64,000 bases of DNA from Marinobacter persicus (GCF_002934325.1 NZ_PTIV01000007.1:1-64000); one strand, 5' to 3'; positions 51,119 through 59,843 are shown, counted from the stretch's first letter. The notes: a model not told the origin generated them from the letters alone. Numbers and translations: made by a program.

Positions 51119-51197
51119 AATGCACTCCCCTGTCTCTCTGTTATATTTCCGGTACTGTATAACGAACTTACCCACGACTGAACAGGCCAATCGCTAA

Positions 51198-51440
51198 ATG
51201 CTGCCACTCCGCCGCTCACTGAACCCGGAGCACAACGAAACCCACATGCCCATGGGGCAAGTCATTCTGACTCGGGTAAAGCGGCTGCTCCTCATGCTGG
51301 TGCGTTCCAGCGAAACCCCCAAGGTTGCGGTGGTGGAAGAGGCATTGGAGCGGTATCGGGAATTCCTGGCGCAATGGCGACTCATGCGGGACCAGAACGA
51401 AGCGTCGAAACAGGCGCCGATGGATGGGGTTAAGCCTTAA
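51198..51440 (+). CDS. Small protein of unknown function
   Basis: 80-aa ORF with a basic N-terminal half (RRSLNPEHNETHMP), an amphipathic helix VILTRVKRLLLMLVRSS, and a charged helix with VVEEALERYREFLAQWRL. Third codon positions are rich in G and C, as in surrounding genes, which supports real coding. No known domain or membrane segment was recognised. It is divergent from glnE and only 80 bases from it, at the edge of the AbiE region. It could be an accessory gene or a small conserved gene of the lineage. Confidence 0.45.
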   Translation: MLPLRRSLNPEHNETHMPMGQVILTRVKRLLLMLVRSSETPKVAVVEEALERYREFLAQWRLMRDQNEASKQAPMDGVKP

Positions 51441-51466
51441 TGCGGAAAAGTTAGGCGCTGTAAGAG

Positions 51467-52381
51467 CTACAATTGAAACTTCGACCCATTCTCATGAGAA
51501 GGCCCGTTCTTGACCCGAGTCAGCGCCTGGCTGACCTTCTCTGTAACCGCATTGACCAGATAAGGCCAGAAACCTTCTTGTTTGACAGTCCGACTCAAAC
51601 GTTCCGGCGGGATAAACCGGGACATTTCAAACGAAAACTGATCCTGATGCCGCCCATCACTTTTCAGCGCGTTCATACGCTCACCGGCGCGCGCCACAAA
51701 CTCTTCCAGCTCTTCTCCGTGATCGACTAATTTTCGCGCGATTAATTCATAGGCTGGCTCAATATTATGCTGTGACAGCCAGGTGATATCCCAAAGGTCC
51801 CGATATTTCAGGCGCCCAGGCCTCATTGCAAAAGCCACCAACTTGTCAGCGAAAATTTCTTCGCGGCTCTGGGCATTTATAATCAAGGCTTCCGTGCCAA
51901 GATTGACGCCATAGTGATTCTGGAGTGTTCGCGGATTGACCTGATAACTGGGCACGGCACAAATATCCATGTGAATTTTCTGAGCTGGCATATCAGGACG
52001 CTCGGGTTGTGTAATGACCCGAAGTTTCCAGGTATCCACGTTGCCCTGTTTCTCAGCCTTCGGCTCACTCACCGTGATCGGGATTTCATATTTTTTTGTG
52101 AGGCGAGTTTCGAGCGTCTCTTTGAGACGAGTCAGTTGATCCCTGGAAAAATCGGCACCACCCGTGAAATCGAGGTCTTCGCTCAGACGATTTGAACCGT
52201 AGCAATCGCGAAGGCAGGTACCACCGATAAAGGTCAAATCCTGGAGCAAATCGGCGTGACTCAGCTCCCTCAATATATCGTGATGGAGGATTTCTTTTTC
52301 CACAACAGGCCGCAACGCTGCCAGTTCATCCTGATTTCGAATGGCGGCGCTTACCAATGTATCAAACAAAGTCATCGTCAA
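51467..52381 (-). CDS. AbiEii-type nucleotidyltransferase toxin
   Basis: 304-aa toxin-like member of the AbiEii/AbiGii family (DNA polymerase beta-like nucleotidyltransferase). The signature is GGTCLRDCYGSNRLSEDLDF at residues about 52-71: a GG start, then the S-x-DLD acidic pair that binds metal. The IFADKLVAFAMRPGRLKYRDL helix supplies the conserved Lys/Asp. Known relatives transfer nucleotides to tRNA or block growth. It is the second gene of a pair, and its start overlaps the antitoxin by about 20 bases. Confidence 0.85.
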   Translation of the reverse strand: MTMTLFDTLVSAAIRNQDELAALRPVVEKEILHHDILRELSHADLLQDLTFIGGTCLRDCYGSNRLSEDLDFTGGADFSRDQLTRLKETLETRLTKKYEIPITVSEPKAEKQGNVDTWKLRVITQPERPDMPAQKIHMDICAVPSYQVNPRTLQNHYGVNLGTEALIINAQSREEIFADKLVAFAMRPGRLKYRDLWDITWLSQHNIEPAYELIARKLVDHGEELEEFVARAGERMNALKSDGRHQDQFSFEMSRFIPPERLSRTVKQEGFWPYLVNAVTEKVSQALTRVKNGPSHENGSKFQL

Positions 52382-52913
52382 AACCCTGCACCAAATCGAT
52401 TGTCGAGCGATTGAAGCGTTTCATATCGGACAACGCCAGCCGAGGCGAGGCCCGAAAGAGGTACCTGTCCGGGTCGTACGCTAGATCGCTGGCAATTTCT
52501 CCAATAGACCGCTCGGTATGAACAAACTCTATGGTACCGAACCGGCCACAGTTCACTTCGGCGGATCTGCCAGTGCTCACTAGCGTAATCCAGGAAATGG
52601 GCACCTGGGAGATCAGGCCAGCATCACTGAGAGCCGTTTCAAGGCTAATATAGTTAAAGTGCGATGCGCGCAACAATGCTGCGGCATGAAAGAGTATCAG
52701 GCCAGTTTTGTCAGGATCGCCGGGAAACTGGTACACACCATGACACACCCGTTCCAGAAGCCCTCTTTTCTCGGCCCTGTGGAGCAGGGCGCGATAGGCA
52801 CCCCGACTTAACTGCGGGAACAAGGGCCGAAACGCTTTAGCACTATAAAGCCGACCACTTGGGGTAGCCTGGGAGGTAATCAGCCAACGCTCTAGCTGTT
52901 GGATGGGTTGCAT
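52362..52913 (-). CDS. AbiEi-type antitoxin (transcriptional repressor)
   Basis: About 183 aa. The N-terminal winged-helix region (LERWLITSQATPSGRLYSAK to GAYRALLHRAEKRGLLERV) binds DNA, followed by GVYQFPGDP and the C-terminal AbiEi domain with FNYISLETALSDAGL, which counters the toxin. ATG at 52913 is preferred to 52931 because GGA lies upstream and the operator overlaps 52931. AbiEi proteins repress their own operon by binding inverted repeats, and one lies just upstream. The protein may act both on DNA and on the toxin target. Confidence 0.8.
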   Translation of the reverse strand: MQPIQQLERWLITSQATPSGRLYSAKAFRPLFPQLSRGAYRALLHRAEKRGLLERVCHGVYQFPGDPDKTGLILFHAAALLRASHFNYISLETALSDAGLISQVPISWITLVSTGRSAEVNCGRFGTIEFVHTERSIGEIASDLAYDPDRYLFRASPRLALSDMKRFNRSTIDLVQGFDDDFV

Positions 52914-52930
52914 ACTTTTAGGTCCGCGCA

Positions 52931-52969
52931 TTGTTATGGATAGTGTAACAAAGCGCAGACCGCGTGCAA
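52931..52969 (-). promoter_or_regulatory. abiE promoter with overlapping operator
   Basis: On the minus strand TTGCAC (52964-52969) and TACACT (52942-52947) are 16 bases apart, a fair sigma-70 promoter. The perfect repeat TTGTTA-N9-TAACAA (52931-52951) covers the -10. A bound repressor would block polymerase. The transcript would start a few bases before the first ATG, leaving it almost leaderless. Confidence 0.65.
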
Positions 52970-52975
52970 CTCACT

Positions 52976-53836
52976 TTAAGACCGGCTTGCGAGCGCCAGT
53001 TGCAGGCAACCAAACTCGGGTATTTGCTCGATGAGTTGGGCCGTGGTTGTGCCCGTTTTCAGGTAGCGGCTGGCCTGGTGCCAGAGCGCGCTTATGGATG
53101 CATCCTCCGCCGCGTTTGCGACATTGGCCAACACGGTTTCAGGCAGTTGAACAGGCTTATCCGTTAGCCAGCTGACGCTGAGAATGTGTAGAAATTCAGT
53201 GACTGACACTGGCTGCTCCGGGCTTTTTATATCCGGTTTATAAACGCCCGCCAGATAGTAGCCCTGCTCCGCCTTACTCACCAGATTAAGGAACACCGGC
53301 ACCTGCTCTGCCAGTTTTGAGGCTTGCTGCATCAGGCATAGTGCATCGCCGGCCTTCAGCTCAAACTCCACTTCATGCAGCGGCCTGGCCTTCCCGCCAC
53401 CAAGGATCTGCCCTGTATCAACGGCCACTTCAATTTCGTTATCGCCGTCCTTGAGCATGACTTCCTGGCGCTGGAAGTTGGTTTCGAATGCCAGCTGCAG
53501 ATTGGCAAGATCGACCTGGTTGTGCAGTGGGGTCTGTTCCAGCAGTGACAGATCCAGCTCCGGGCCGCTTAACTCCCACTCCCATTCCTGACGGTTATGG
53601 GCACCGTTTACGAACTCGCCACGGGTTTTCAGGGTCTGGATATAACGGTCACCGGCCTGACGAACACGCAGTGCGGCGCGGGCCTGGTTCAAGGCTGCAT
53701 CGGGGGTGTCGAAATAGCGGTTGATGAGGGTTTTGCGGGGCCCCTTCTCCGCTTGCGGTAAAGCCAGCAACCAGTTCAGAGCCTGTTGCTGGGCGGATTC
53801 GGAGAGAGTGAGTTTGATCTCAAGCTCTGTGGCCAT
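52976..53836 (-). CDS. CYTH-domain triphosphatase-like protein (YgiF-like)
   Basis: 286 aa. The CYTH signature ExExK is Glu4, Glu6, Lys8 (ELEIK), followed by RYFDTPDAALNQARAALRVR, which makes up the tunnel walls. Metal and phosphate are bound in the tunnel; E. coli YgiF is an inorganic triphosphatase. The C-terminal third does not show a clear CHAD domain. ATG at 53836 has GGAG upstream. In E. coli ygiF lies beside glnE. Here the AbiE pair and the 80-aa ORF separate them. Confidence 0.82.
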   Translation of the reverse strand: MATELEIKLTLSESAQQQALNWLLALPQAEKGPRKTLINRYFDTPDAALNQARAALRVRQAGDRYIQTLKTRGEFVNGAHNRQEWEWELSGPELDLSLLEQTPLHNQVDLANLQLAFETNFQRQEVMLKDGDNEIEVAVDTGQILGGGKARPLHEVEFELKAGDALCLMQQASKLAEQVPVFLNLVSKAEQGYYLAGVYKPDIKSPEQPVSVTEFLHILSVSWLTDKPVQLPETVLANVANAAEDASISALWHQASRYLKTGTTTAQLIEQIPEFGCLQLALASRS

Positions 53837-53856
53837 GAAAGCTCCGGCGGAAAAAT

Positions 53857-54834
53857 TTACTGCTCGCCCAGCAATGCAGTGAGGCTGTCTGCGGACAGAA
53901 TTTGCATGACCCACTCGTCAAGTTGCTCATCCGTGGCGTTCTTCAGACGCTGATCGGCCCATTCGGGCAGTTCGCCGAATTTCAGGTTGATTTGCTTGCG
54001 AAGCATGGCCTCAACGCCTTCATGGCGACCTCGTTGTTGCTCCTGCTTCGCCCAACTTTCCAGGTTTTCTGCCAACATGTCCTTTTCCTCCAACAAACTA
54101 TTCAATCGGTCCAGATCAACGTCAGCGCCAAGGCGCTGCAAATGCCGCTTAAGCCAACGGGTGACGATTTTGTCTATCCGATGCTTATGGGGGTCAGCCT
54201 GGATAATGGCAACAATTCGATCGACCGCTTTCTGAAAGCCCTCATGCTTTTTTGAAGCCTTTTCAATGCCAAACACCCCGCTCAATGGGCTCTCGACCAA
54301 CCCCAGTTGCTCGTCAGTATAGCGCGCCTCATCCACCAGATAATAACGGATATGGGGCTGATACGCCCGCAAGAATTCCGGTGGCTCCGGCGCTATCATG
54401 TCGTAGATATCCTGTTTGGCACGCCACGGCTTTGCGCCATTGTACAGCACGACCGGAAAGATCGGTGGCAGACCCTGCCCGGGATGGGCCTGTTTGGTTT
54501 TCAGCAGGTGGTCGTAAAAGCAAGCCACGTAATGCATCAGCCGGATGGGCATGGCGTGATCCACGGTGGACTGAAACTCCAGCAGGAGATACAGGAAGAC
54601 GCGCTGGGTGGCACCATCCCAGGTCACTTCCACTGACCAGACGACGTCCTCGAATTTTTCTTCAAACAACGGCGTGATGTAGTTGCCGCTGTGATTCTTG
54701 AGGGTGCGGAAGTCCATCAACCCGGAAATTTCCGGCGGGGTAAAGCCCTCAAGCAGTTGCTGAACAAACTCCGGGTGGCTAAAAAGCTCTTTGTAGCCGG
54801 TGTCGTGGTGGTTGATGCGGGTGGTGCTTGGCAT
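53857..54834 (-). CDS. Rpn-family recombination-promoting nuclease
   Basis: 325 aa, PD-(D/E)XK-type nuclease once annotated as a transposase. The N-terminal TGYKELFSHPEFVQQLLEGF is the family start. The VEVTWDGATQRVFLYLLLEFQ core carries the catalytic Glu-x-Gln (EFQ), and the C-terminal EGVEAMLRKQINLKFGELP is the DUF4351 helix bundle. Rpn genes are multicopy, variable and move between genomes. It begins within the tail of the decayed DUF2442 gene. Confidence 0.83.
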   Translation of the reverse strand: MPSTTRINHHDTGYKELFSHPEFVQQLLEGFTPPEISGLMDFRTLKNHSGNYITPLFEEKFEDVVWSVEVTWDGATQRVFLYLLLEFQSTVDHAMPIRLMHYVACFYDHLLKTKQAHPGQGLPPIFPVVLYNGAKPWRAKQDIYDMIAPEPPEFLRAYQPHIRYYLVDEARYTDEQLGLVESPLSGVFGIEKASKKHEGFQKAVDRIVAIIQADPHKHRIDKIVTRWLKRHLQRLGADVDLDRLNSLLEEKDMLAENLESWAKQEQQRGRHEGVEAMLRKQINLKFGELPEWADQRLKNATDEQLDEWVMQILSADSLTALLGEQ

Positions 54835-55061
54835 GGCTGCGTTCCTTGCTTGATGGCGGCACGCCCTGTGACCGTTTTGCTTACTTTTCTAAGTTTTTGC
54901 GCGTCTACGCTCACCTGAGCAAAGAAAGAGAGGTCCTTGAGCGGCTCGAACATCGGACCGAACAGTCTGTCAGCGATGCTGATCTCTCCGTGTATGCCAT
55001 CATCAAAGGTTATGGCAAGGGTGTAACCGGCTTTTGCCTGTACGCTGGTGACTTTCTGCAT
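54835..55061 (-). pseudogene. DUF2442 gene, C-terminus lost
   Basis: ATG at 55061 with GGAG upstream starts MQKVTSVQAKAGYTLAITF, then ISIADRLFGPMFEPLKDLSFF, the DUF2442 pattern. After VSVDAQKL the normal DUF2442 ending (a Trp/Pro-rich strand) is missing. Instead the frame reads on with unrelated residues into the start of the Rpn gene (to 54717). None of the three frames restores the ending, so a deletion or fusion is more likely than a simple frameshift. DUF2442 proteins are often paired with DUF4160 partners; none is seen. Confidence 0.5.
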
Positions 55062-55183
55062 AACGTTACTCCAAAGGATCGATCCTGAAAATACCGAAAA
55101 CTCGCTAATGGTTGGCATGCGATTTCCTTCCGCTTTTGGCCCGTAGCACTGTCTTTCCTGACAGATTCATTCTCCTAAAATAC

Positions 55184-55213
55184 AAAAGCCGGTGACCTGA
55201 GTCACCGGCTTTT
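55184..55213 (-). terminator. Terminator after the porin gene
   Basis: AAAAGCCGGTGAC-ctga-GTCACCGGCTTTT, a perfect 13-base stem with A/T ends, 37 bases past the porin stop. It may also catch plus-strand transcripts. Confidence 0.9.
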
Positions 55214-55249
55214 GGTACTTCTAAGCTACTTGATTAGCCGATTGGCTTA

Positions 55250-56320
55250 TCAGAAGTAGTATACGGCGCCAACGGCAGCAACAGTGCTTTCGTTGGAGTA
55301 AGCGTTGTTGCCGGAGGCATCTTCATACTTATAAACGTCGTCACCACCACCGAAGTAGCCTTCAGCGTAGACGTACATGTTGTCGGACAGGTTATGCAGA
55401 GCCTGCAGAGTAACAGTTTCCCGGTCCAGGCTGCCCTCGCCAGTACGAGTGAACTCTTCATCGTACTGAGCCATCTCGTAAGATACCGCGAAGCGATTAG
55501 CACCAATGGTGTAGCCAGCAAACACACCGAACTGATCTACGACATCTTTTCGGGTCTGGTACTGACCAGTCAGGCGCAGGTCGCCCATGTTGTAGCTCGC
55601 ACGCAGACCATAGGTGTTTTCGTTATTAAAGCTGTCTTCGCTGTCAACTTCATTCGGCACGACCTCACCGTTGTCGACCTCAAGACCATCGATGCCATCC
55701 TTCGAGTAACCCAAAGAACCATCGTTGGAGTCCATGGCGACAGCCAGCTCTAGTGCATCTACGTTGTAAGTCGCAGCCAGCTGGTATGGGTACGACTTCT
55801 TACCGTTGTCGCCGTCACCGTTTACCTGAACGGCAGCGTGCAGCTGGAAACCACCGAAGCTCGGGGTAGCGTACTGAATCAGGTCGCCTTCACCAGTATC
55901 ATAAGAACCAGCAATGCTCAGGTCAGCTGCTTCGTAGTAGTTGGCAATTTCGTCGATTGCGCGCTCGTAAGTGGAGTCGTCAGAGCCGATCCAAATTTTA
56001 CCGAAGCTATCGCTATCTACACCGATGTATGCCTCGTCAAAAGCGTCCAGGCCGTTGTTGCCATCTTTCTGATCCGCGTCAAATTCCAGTTCGGCTTTGA
56101 AGAAGCCGCTCACACCCGGCATGATTTCGTGGTCATGCTTAATGCCGATGGTGGAACCGTTGTCACGGTGCTCAATCGATGAAGGGCCACCTTGAATGTC
56201 GCTGTGAGTTACAGCGTACTGGATGTTGCCGTACACAGTCGGCATGTTGCTTTCCTGGGCAAAAGCAGCGCCAGAGAAGGTTGCGGCTGCGATAGCAGAA
56301 GCAAGAACTGTCTTTTTCAT
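55250..56320 (-). CDS. Gram-negative porin
   Basis: Outer-membrane trimeric channel, 356 aa. The signal peptide MKKTVLASAIAAATFSGAAFA is cleaved before QESN. The rest alternates beta-strands with acidic loops, as in Pseudomonas/Marinobacter general porins (Porin_4), and ends in the canonical terminal Phe (VYYF) needed for outer-membrane assembly. The many Asp residues in loops suggest a cation-preferring pore, though loop charge alone is weak evidence. AGGAAG precedes the ATG. It is a single-gene unit with its own terminator. Confidence 0.93.
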   Translation of the reverse strand: MKKTVLASAIAAATFSGAAFAQESNMPTVYGNIQYAVTHSDIQGGPSSIEHRDNGSTIGIKHDHEIMPGVSGFFKAELEFDADQKDGNNGLDAFDEAYIGVDSDSFGKIWIGSDDSTYERAIDEIANYYEAADLSIAGSYDTGEGDLIQYATPSFGGFQLHAAVQVNGDGDNGKKSYPYQLAATYNVDALELAVAMDSNDGSLGYSKDGIDGLEVDNGEVVPNEVDSEDSFNNENTYGLRASYNMGDLRLTGQYQTRKDVVDQFGVFAGYTIGANRFAVSYEMAQYDEEFTRTGEGSLDRETVTLQALHNLSDNMYVYAEGYFGGGDDVYKYEDASGNNAYSNESTVAAVGAVYYF

Positions 56321-56828
56321 GTTGCGTCTTCCTATTTGTGTTAACTCAGGTTTTCGACGGGCTCAGATCCCGATTTTCATGGCAGTACCAGCACAGCTCG
56401 CACCACCGGATTCGTGATCGGCATGGCTTGCCAAAACAAGGCCGACATTTTTTATTCTTGTCCGACTGGGCATTGCCGAGTCTTATCTCTCAATCACTTA
56501 CAAAGCTTTCTTAAAGCTCTGCATGATTGTTCCGTTTTAATACATTACCTGTGCATTTGCAAATTTTTAATGGCTGTTTTTTAGCCTTCCCGATGCAAAG
56601 ACACAAGCTTGTTATGCCACCCAAACCTTGCACTTTTATGACACTGGCGGCGCCCTTGAACTCCTTGAACAACAAATTCAGGGCCAACAACCAGAAAACC
56701 GTTAAACTTCATGGGATTATAAAAAATCCGGGTAACCAGAATATCTCGCCAACTTATCTAAACCGAAATATACGCACCTTGATGAAGCAGAGATATAACC
56801 TGTGTCATCTTTTGGCACATTCATTCTT
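56321..56828. other. 508-bp gap upstream of the porin gene
   Basis: The porin promoter must lie here on the minus strand. A perfect small palindrome AGCTTT-CTT-AAAGCT is at 56504-56518. Sequence around 56530-56580 is AT-rich. A plus-strand ORF from 56527 runs antisense through dtd and is judged a shadow. No recognised RNA, tRNA or mobile element was found. A long porin leader or a small regulatory RNA cannot be excluded. Confidence 0.4.
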
Positions 56829-57278
56829 TCACCCACGAGCTTCCAGCATAAAGGTCACCGGCCCATCATTAAGCAGCGATACCTTCATATCAGCGCCGAA
56901 CTCACCCTCACCCACTCTGGCCTCACCCAACCCGGTCTTGGCCTGTGACACAAATTCCTGATAAAGCGTGTTCGCGGTATCCGGCGCAGCAGCCAGGGAA
57001 AAACCCGGGCGCGTACCAGATGAGGTATCAGCGGCAAGAGTAAACTGGGGAACCACCAGGAGTGAGCCACCGGAATCCTGAACGTTAACGTTCATCCGGC
57101 CCTGCTCATCGGGGAAAACTCGATAGGAGAGAATTTTTCGGCACAAATCCTTTGCCTCTTTGACGGTGTCGTTCCGCTCGACACCCAATAACAACAACAA
57201 GCCCGGACCAATCGCAGAAATCTGCTGGTCGTCCACAGCCACACTGGCCTGGGTAACGCGTTGGATCAGTCCTTTCAT
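56829..57278 (-). CDS. dtd: D-aminoacyl-tRNA deacylase
   Basis: Releases D-amino acids (and glycine from tRNA-Ala) from mischarged tRNA. The dimer-forming motifs are [19 protein letters not shown] and the cis Gly-Pro motif NDGPVTF near the C-terminus. At 149 aa it is the normal length. It follows typA by 268 bases that contain the nested palindrome, so it may have its own promoter. Confidence 0.95.
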   Translation of the reverse strand: MKGLIQRVTQASVAVDDQQISAIGPGLLLLLGVERNDTVKEAKDLCRKILSYRVFPDEQGRMNVNVQDSGGSLLVVPQFTLAADTSSGTRPGFSLAAAPDTANTLYQEFVSQAKTGLGEARVGEGEFGADMKVSLLNDGPVTFMLEARG

Positions 57279-57368
57279 TCAATTCCTGATCATTAATGCC
57301 GGGTTGCACAAAATTAATCGACCAAGAGTCTATAACCCGCAAAACCTGAGTGCAACTGATTTTTATTT

Positions 57369-57536
57369 GGCCACGGAGCCCACGGAAACCACGGGAAAAG
57401 ACAAAAACAAAAATAGTTTTAGCCACGAAACCCACTAAAGAACACGAAAGGGCTTTAATGCATTATTTCGTGGGTTTAGTGGATTTCGTGGCCAGTCTTC
57501 AATCTTTTTTCCGTGGTTTCCGTGGGTTCCGTGGCC
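57369..57536. repeat. Nested inverted-repeat element after typA
   Basis: Outer arms 57369-57394 and 57511-57536 (26 bases, one mismatch) enclose inner, less perfect arms near 57422-57448 and 57466-57493. All are built from CCACGG/CCACGAA-type words. The whole 168-base unit starts 10 bases past the typA stop. The word pattern resembles dispersed intergenic repeats of many genomes. As RNA it would form a long hairpin that could end or protect the typA transcript. Confidence 0.65.
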
Positions 57537-57546
57537 AAAAACGCCT

Positions 57547-59367
57547 TTAGCTCTTTTTGGCGCGCTTACGTTCGTTCTCGGTCAGCAGCTTCTTGCGCAG
57601 ACGAATGGACTTGGGCGTCACTTCCACCAGCTCGTCGTCGTCAATGAACTCAAGCGCCTGCTCCAGGGTGTGCTTGATGGGCGGCACCAGACCAATGACT
57701 TCGTCCTTGCCAGACGCACGCATGTTGTCCAGCTTCTTGGCCTTGGTGGGGTTGATCACGATGTCGTTGTCACGGCTGTGAATGCCGCACAGCTGTCCTT
57801 CGTAGATTTCATCGCCCGGGGCCAGGAACAGCTTGCCACGGCTCTGCAGAGTTTCCAGCGAGTACGTCATCGCGGTGCCCTTGGCCATCGAAATCAGCAC
57901 GCCGTTCTGGCGCCCGGCCATCGCGCCTTCTTTCACGGGGCCGTAGTGGCTGAAGGTGGACGTCAGGATACCGGTACCGGAGGTCATGGTCAGGAAGGCG
58001 TTGCGGAAACCGATCAGGCCACGGGCCGGAATCACATACTCCACGCGCATCCGGCCTTTGCCGTCGGGAATCATGTTGGTCATGTCACCCTTGCGCAGAC
58101 CCAACTGTTCCATCACCGGGCCCTGGTGCTGCTCTTCGATGTCCACAATCACGTTTTCATACGGCTCTTGCTTCACACCATCGATTTCGCGAATGACCAC
58201 TTCCGGACGGCCCACGGCCAGCTCGAAATTTTCACGGCGCATGTTTTCGATCAGTACCGACAGATGCAACTCACCACGACCGGAGACCTTGAACTTGTCG
58301 GCAGACTCGCCCTCTTCCACACGCAAAGCCACGTTGTGCAGCAGCTCTTTCTCCAGGCGTTCCTTGATGTTACGACTGGTCACGTACTTGCCTTCCTTGC
58401 CGGCAAACGGCGAATCGTTTACCTGGAAGGTCATGGAAACGGTGGGCTCATCAACCGTCAGGGCCGGAAGCGCCTCAACGTTGTTGGGATCGCACAGGGT
58501 GTCGGAAATGAACAGCTCGTCCAGACCACTGATACACACAATGTCGCCAGCTTGCGCTTCATCCACTTCCACGCGCTGAAGACCGGAATGCCCCATGATC
58601 TTCAGGATACGACCATTGCGCTTTTTGCCATTGGAGTCGATGGCGGTAATCGGAGTGTTGGTCTTCACCTTGCCGCGCATGATCCGGCCGATACCGATAA
58701 CACCCAGGAAGCTGTTGTAGTCCAGCTGGGAAATCTGCATCTGGAAGGGGCCGTCCGGGTCTACGTCCGGCGCAGGGACGTGATCGACAATCGCCTGGAA
58801 TACGGCGTCCATGTTGTCGTCCATTTCCTCATGCTCCATCCCGGCGATACCGTTCAGGGCACTGGCGTAAACAATCGGGAAGTCCAGCTGTTCGTCGGTA
58901 GCGCCGAGGTTGTCGAACAGGTCAAATACCTGGTCCACCACCCAGTCCGGACGGGCACCCGGGCGGTCAATCTTGTTCACAACCACGATCGGGCGCAGGC
59001 CCGCATCGAACGCTTTCTGGGTAACAAAACGGGTTTGCGGCATGGGACCGTCGATGGAGTCCACCACCAGCAAAACACTGTCCACCATGCTCATAACCCG
59101 CTCAACTTCGCCGCCAAAGTCGGCGTGGCCCGGGGTGTCGACGATGTTGATGTCGTAGTCATTCCACTTCAGGGCCGTGTTCTTGGCCAGGATGGTGATG
59201 CCACGCTCTTTTTCCTGATCGTTGGAGTCCATCACCCGCTCATTTTCGAGCTCCTTACGCTCAAGGGTGCCGGACTGGCGCAACAACTGGTCAACCAGGG
59301 TTGTTTTACCATGGTCTACGTGGGCAATAATGGCTACGTTTCTAAGCTTACTGATATCATTCGACAT
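57547..59367 (-). CDS. typA: Ribosome-associated GTPase TypA/BipA
   Basis: Translational GTPase that helps 50S assembly and growth at low temperature or under stress. G1 is [12 protein letters not shown]3 is [10 protein letters not shown] and G4 is [12 protein letters not shown]. The EF-G-like domains and the BipA-specific C-terminal domain ([20 protein letters not shown]) follow. From ATG at 59367 it is 606 aa, as in E. coli (607). A GTG five codons upstream is less likely. No strong ribosome site precedes either. It is divergent from glnA across about 475 bases of regulatory DNA. Confidence 0.97.
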   Translation of the reverse strand: MSNDISKLRNVAIIAHVDHGKTTLVDQLLRQSGTLERKELENERVMDSNDQEKERGITILAKNTALKWNDYDINIVDTPGHADFGGEVERVMSMVDSVLLVVDSIDGPMPQTRFVTQKAFDAGLRPIVVVNKIDRPGARPDWVVDQVFDLFDNLGATDEQLDFPIVYASALNGIAGMEHEEMDDNMDAVFQAIVDHVPAPDVDPDGPFQMQISQLDYNSFLGVIGIGRIMRGKVKTNTPITAIDSNGKKRNGRILKIMGHSGLQRVEVDEAQAGDIVCISGLDELFISDTLCDPNNVEALPALTVDEPTVSMTFQVNDSPFAGKEGKYVTSRNIKERLEKELLHNVALRVEEGESADKFKVSGRGELHLSVLIENMRRENFELAVGRPEVVIREIDGVKQEPYENVIVDIEEQHQGPVMEQLGLRKGDMTNMIPDGKGRMRVEYVIPARGLIGFRNAFLTMTSGTGILTSTFSHYGPVKEGAMAGRQNGVLISMAKGTAMTYSLETLQSRGKLFLAPGDEIYEGQLCGIHSRDNDIVINPTKAKKLDNMRASGKDEVIGLVPPIKHTLEQALEFIDDDELVEVTPKSIRLRKKLLTENERKRAKKS

Positions 59368-59546
59368 ATTAAGAGATTTCACTTCATTGAATAGCGAGTT
59401 CGCACCTGACTGGCGCCCAACTCAAAATGTGCTCTCGGCCTCAGGGCCTCGGCTTGAAAATAAGGGGTGCGCGATTGTACACGGTTTGACCTTTCAGTTA
59501 TATGAATTTCTTGTCGGCCTGGCGCTTCGGATCCTCGCCACCACGC

Positions 59547-59563
59547 CGCACCGTTATCGCGCA
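59547..59563 (+). promoter_or_regulatory. Weak NtrC-type site upstream of glnA
   Basis: CGCACC-GTTAT-CGCGCA. The left half fits the NtrC consensus (TGCACC-N5-GGTGCA) in 5 of 6 positions and the right half in 4 of 6. It lies about 160 bases upstream of the predicted glnA start site. Confidence 0.4.
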
Positions 59564-59576
59564 CAATCACTCTATT

Positions 59577-59593
59577 CGCACCATTATGGTGCG
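59577..59593 (+). promoter_or_regulatory. NtrC-type enhancer site I for glnA
   Basis: CGCACC-ATTAT-GGTGCG is a perfect palindrome with the NtrC spacing, differing from consensus only at the outermost base of each arm. Its centre is about 133 bases upstream of the predicted start site, the usual enhancer distance. Confidence 0.75.
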
Positions 59594-59606
59594 CACATAA
59601 GGTGCA
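59590..59606 (+). promoter_or_regulatory. NtrC-type enhancer site II for glnA
   Basis: TGCGCA-CATAA-GGTGCA overlaps site I by four bases. The right half is exact consensus and the left half is 4 of 6. The 13-base centre-to-centre offset differs from the roughly three-turn spacing in E. coli glnAp2, so only one of the two may be filled at a time. Confidence 0.6.
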
Positions 59607-59662
59607 TTATTCCTTAATAAGGAAGGTCGCTTAAGGCCAGAATCGCACCAAAGCCTTGCAAC

Positions 59663-59679
59663 TGCGCCCTTGTGGCGCA
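59663..59679 (+). promoter_or_regulatory. NtrC-like palindrome near the glnA promoter
   Basis: TGCGCC-CTTGT-GGCGCA, a perfect inverted repeat with NtrC spacing, one mismatch per half from consensus. It is centred about 47 bases upstream of the predicted start site, similar in position to the low-affinity governor sites between enhancer and promoter in enteric glnA. Confidence 0.45.
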
Positions 59680-59690
59680 ACCAGGGAAAA

Positions 59691-59708
59691 CTGGCAAGCA
59701 GCTTGCTA
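59691..59708 (+). promoter_or_regulatory. Sigma-54 promoter of glnA
   Basis: CTGGCAAGCAGCTTGCTA holds the required GG (59693-59694) and GC (59705-59706) ten bases apart, with TGGCA and TTGC context close to consensus. The transcript would start near 59718, leaving a 126-base leader before glnA. Confidence 0.8.
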
Positions 59709-59843
59709 TATCTTTTTCAGCCGTTTTTGGCGGGTAAGAGATGACAGCTTCTGTTAAGCTGCCCGAACCAGCAAAAGCGATCGAGCTCAGCATTACTGAA
59801 CGATCCGGCACACGAACAAGCAATCACATACGGAGCATGCACA

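Noticed and set aside
56527..56961. 144-aa plus-strand ORF upstream of the porin gene
   Set aside because: Its second part is antisense to dtd, the first part is AT-rich non-coding DNA, and no family is recognisable.
57670..59394. 574-aa open frame antisense to typA
   Set aside because: Mirror of typA; composition follows its codon pattern, and no domain is seen.
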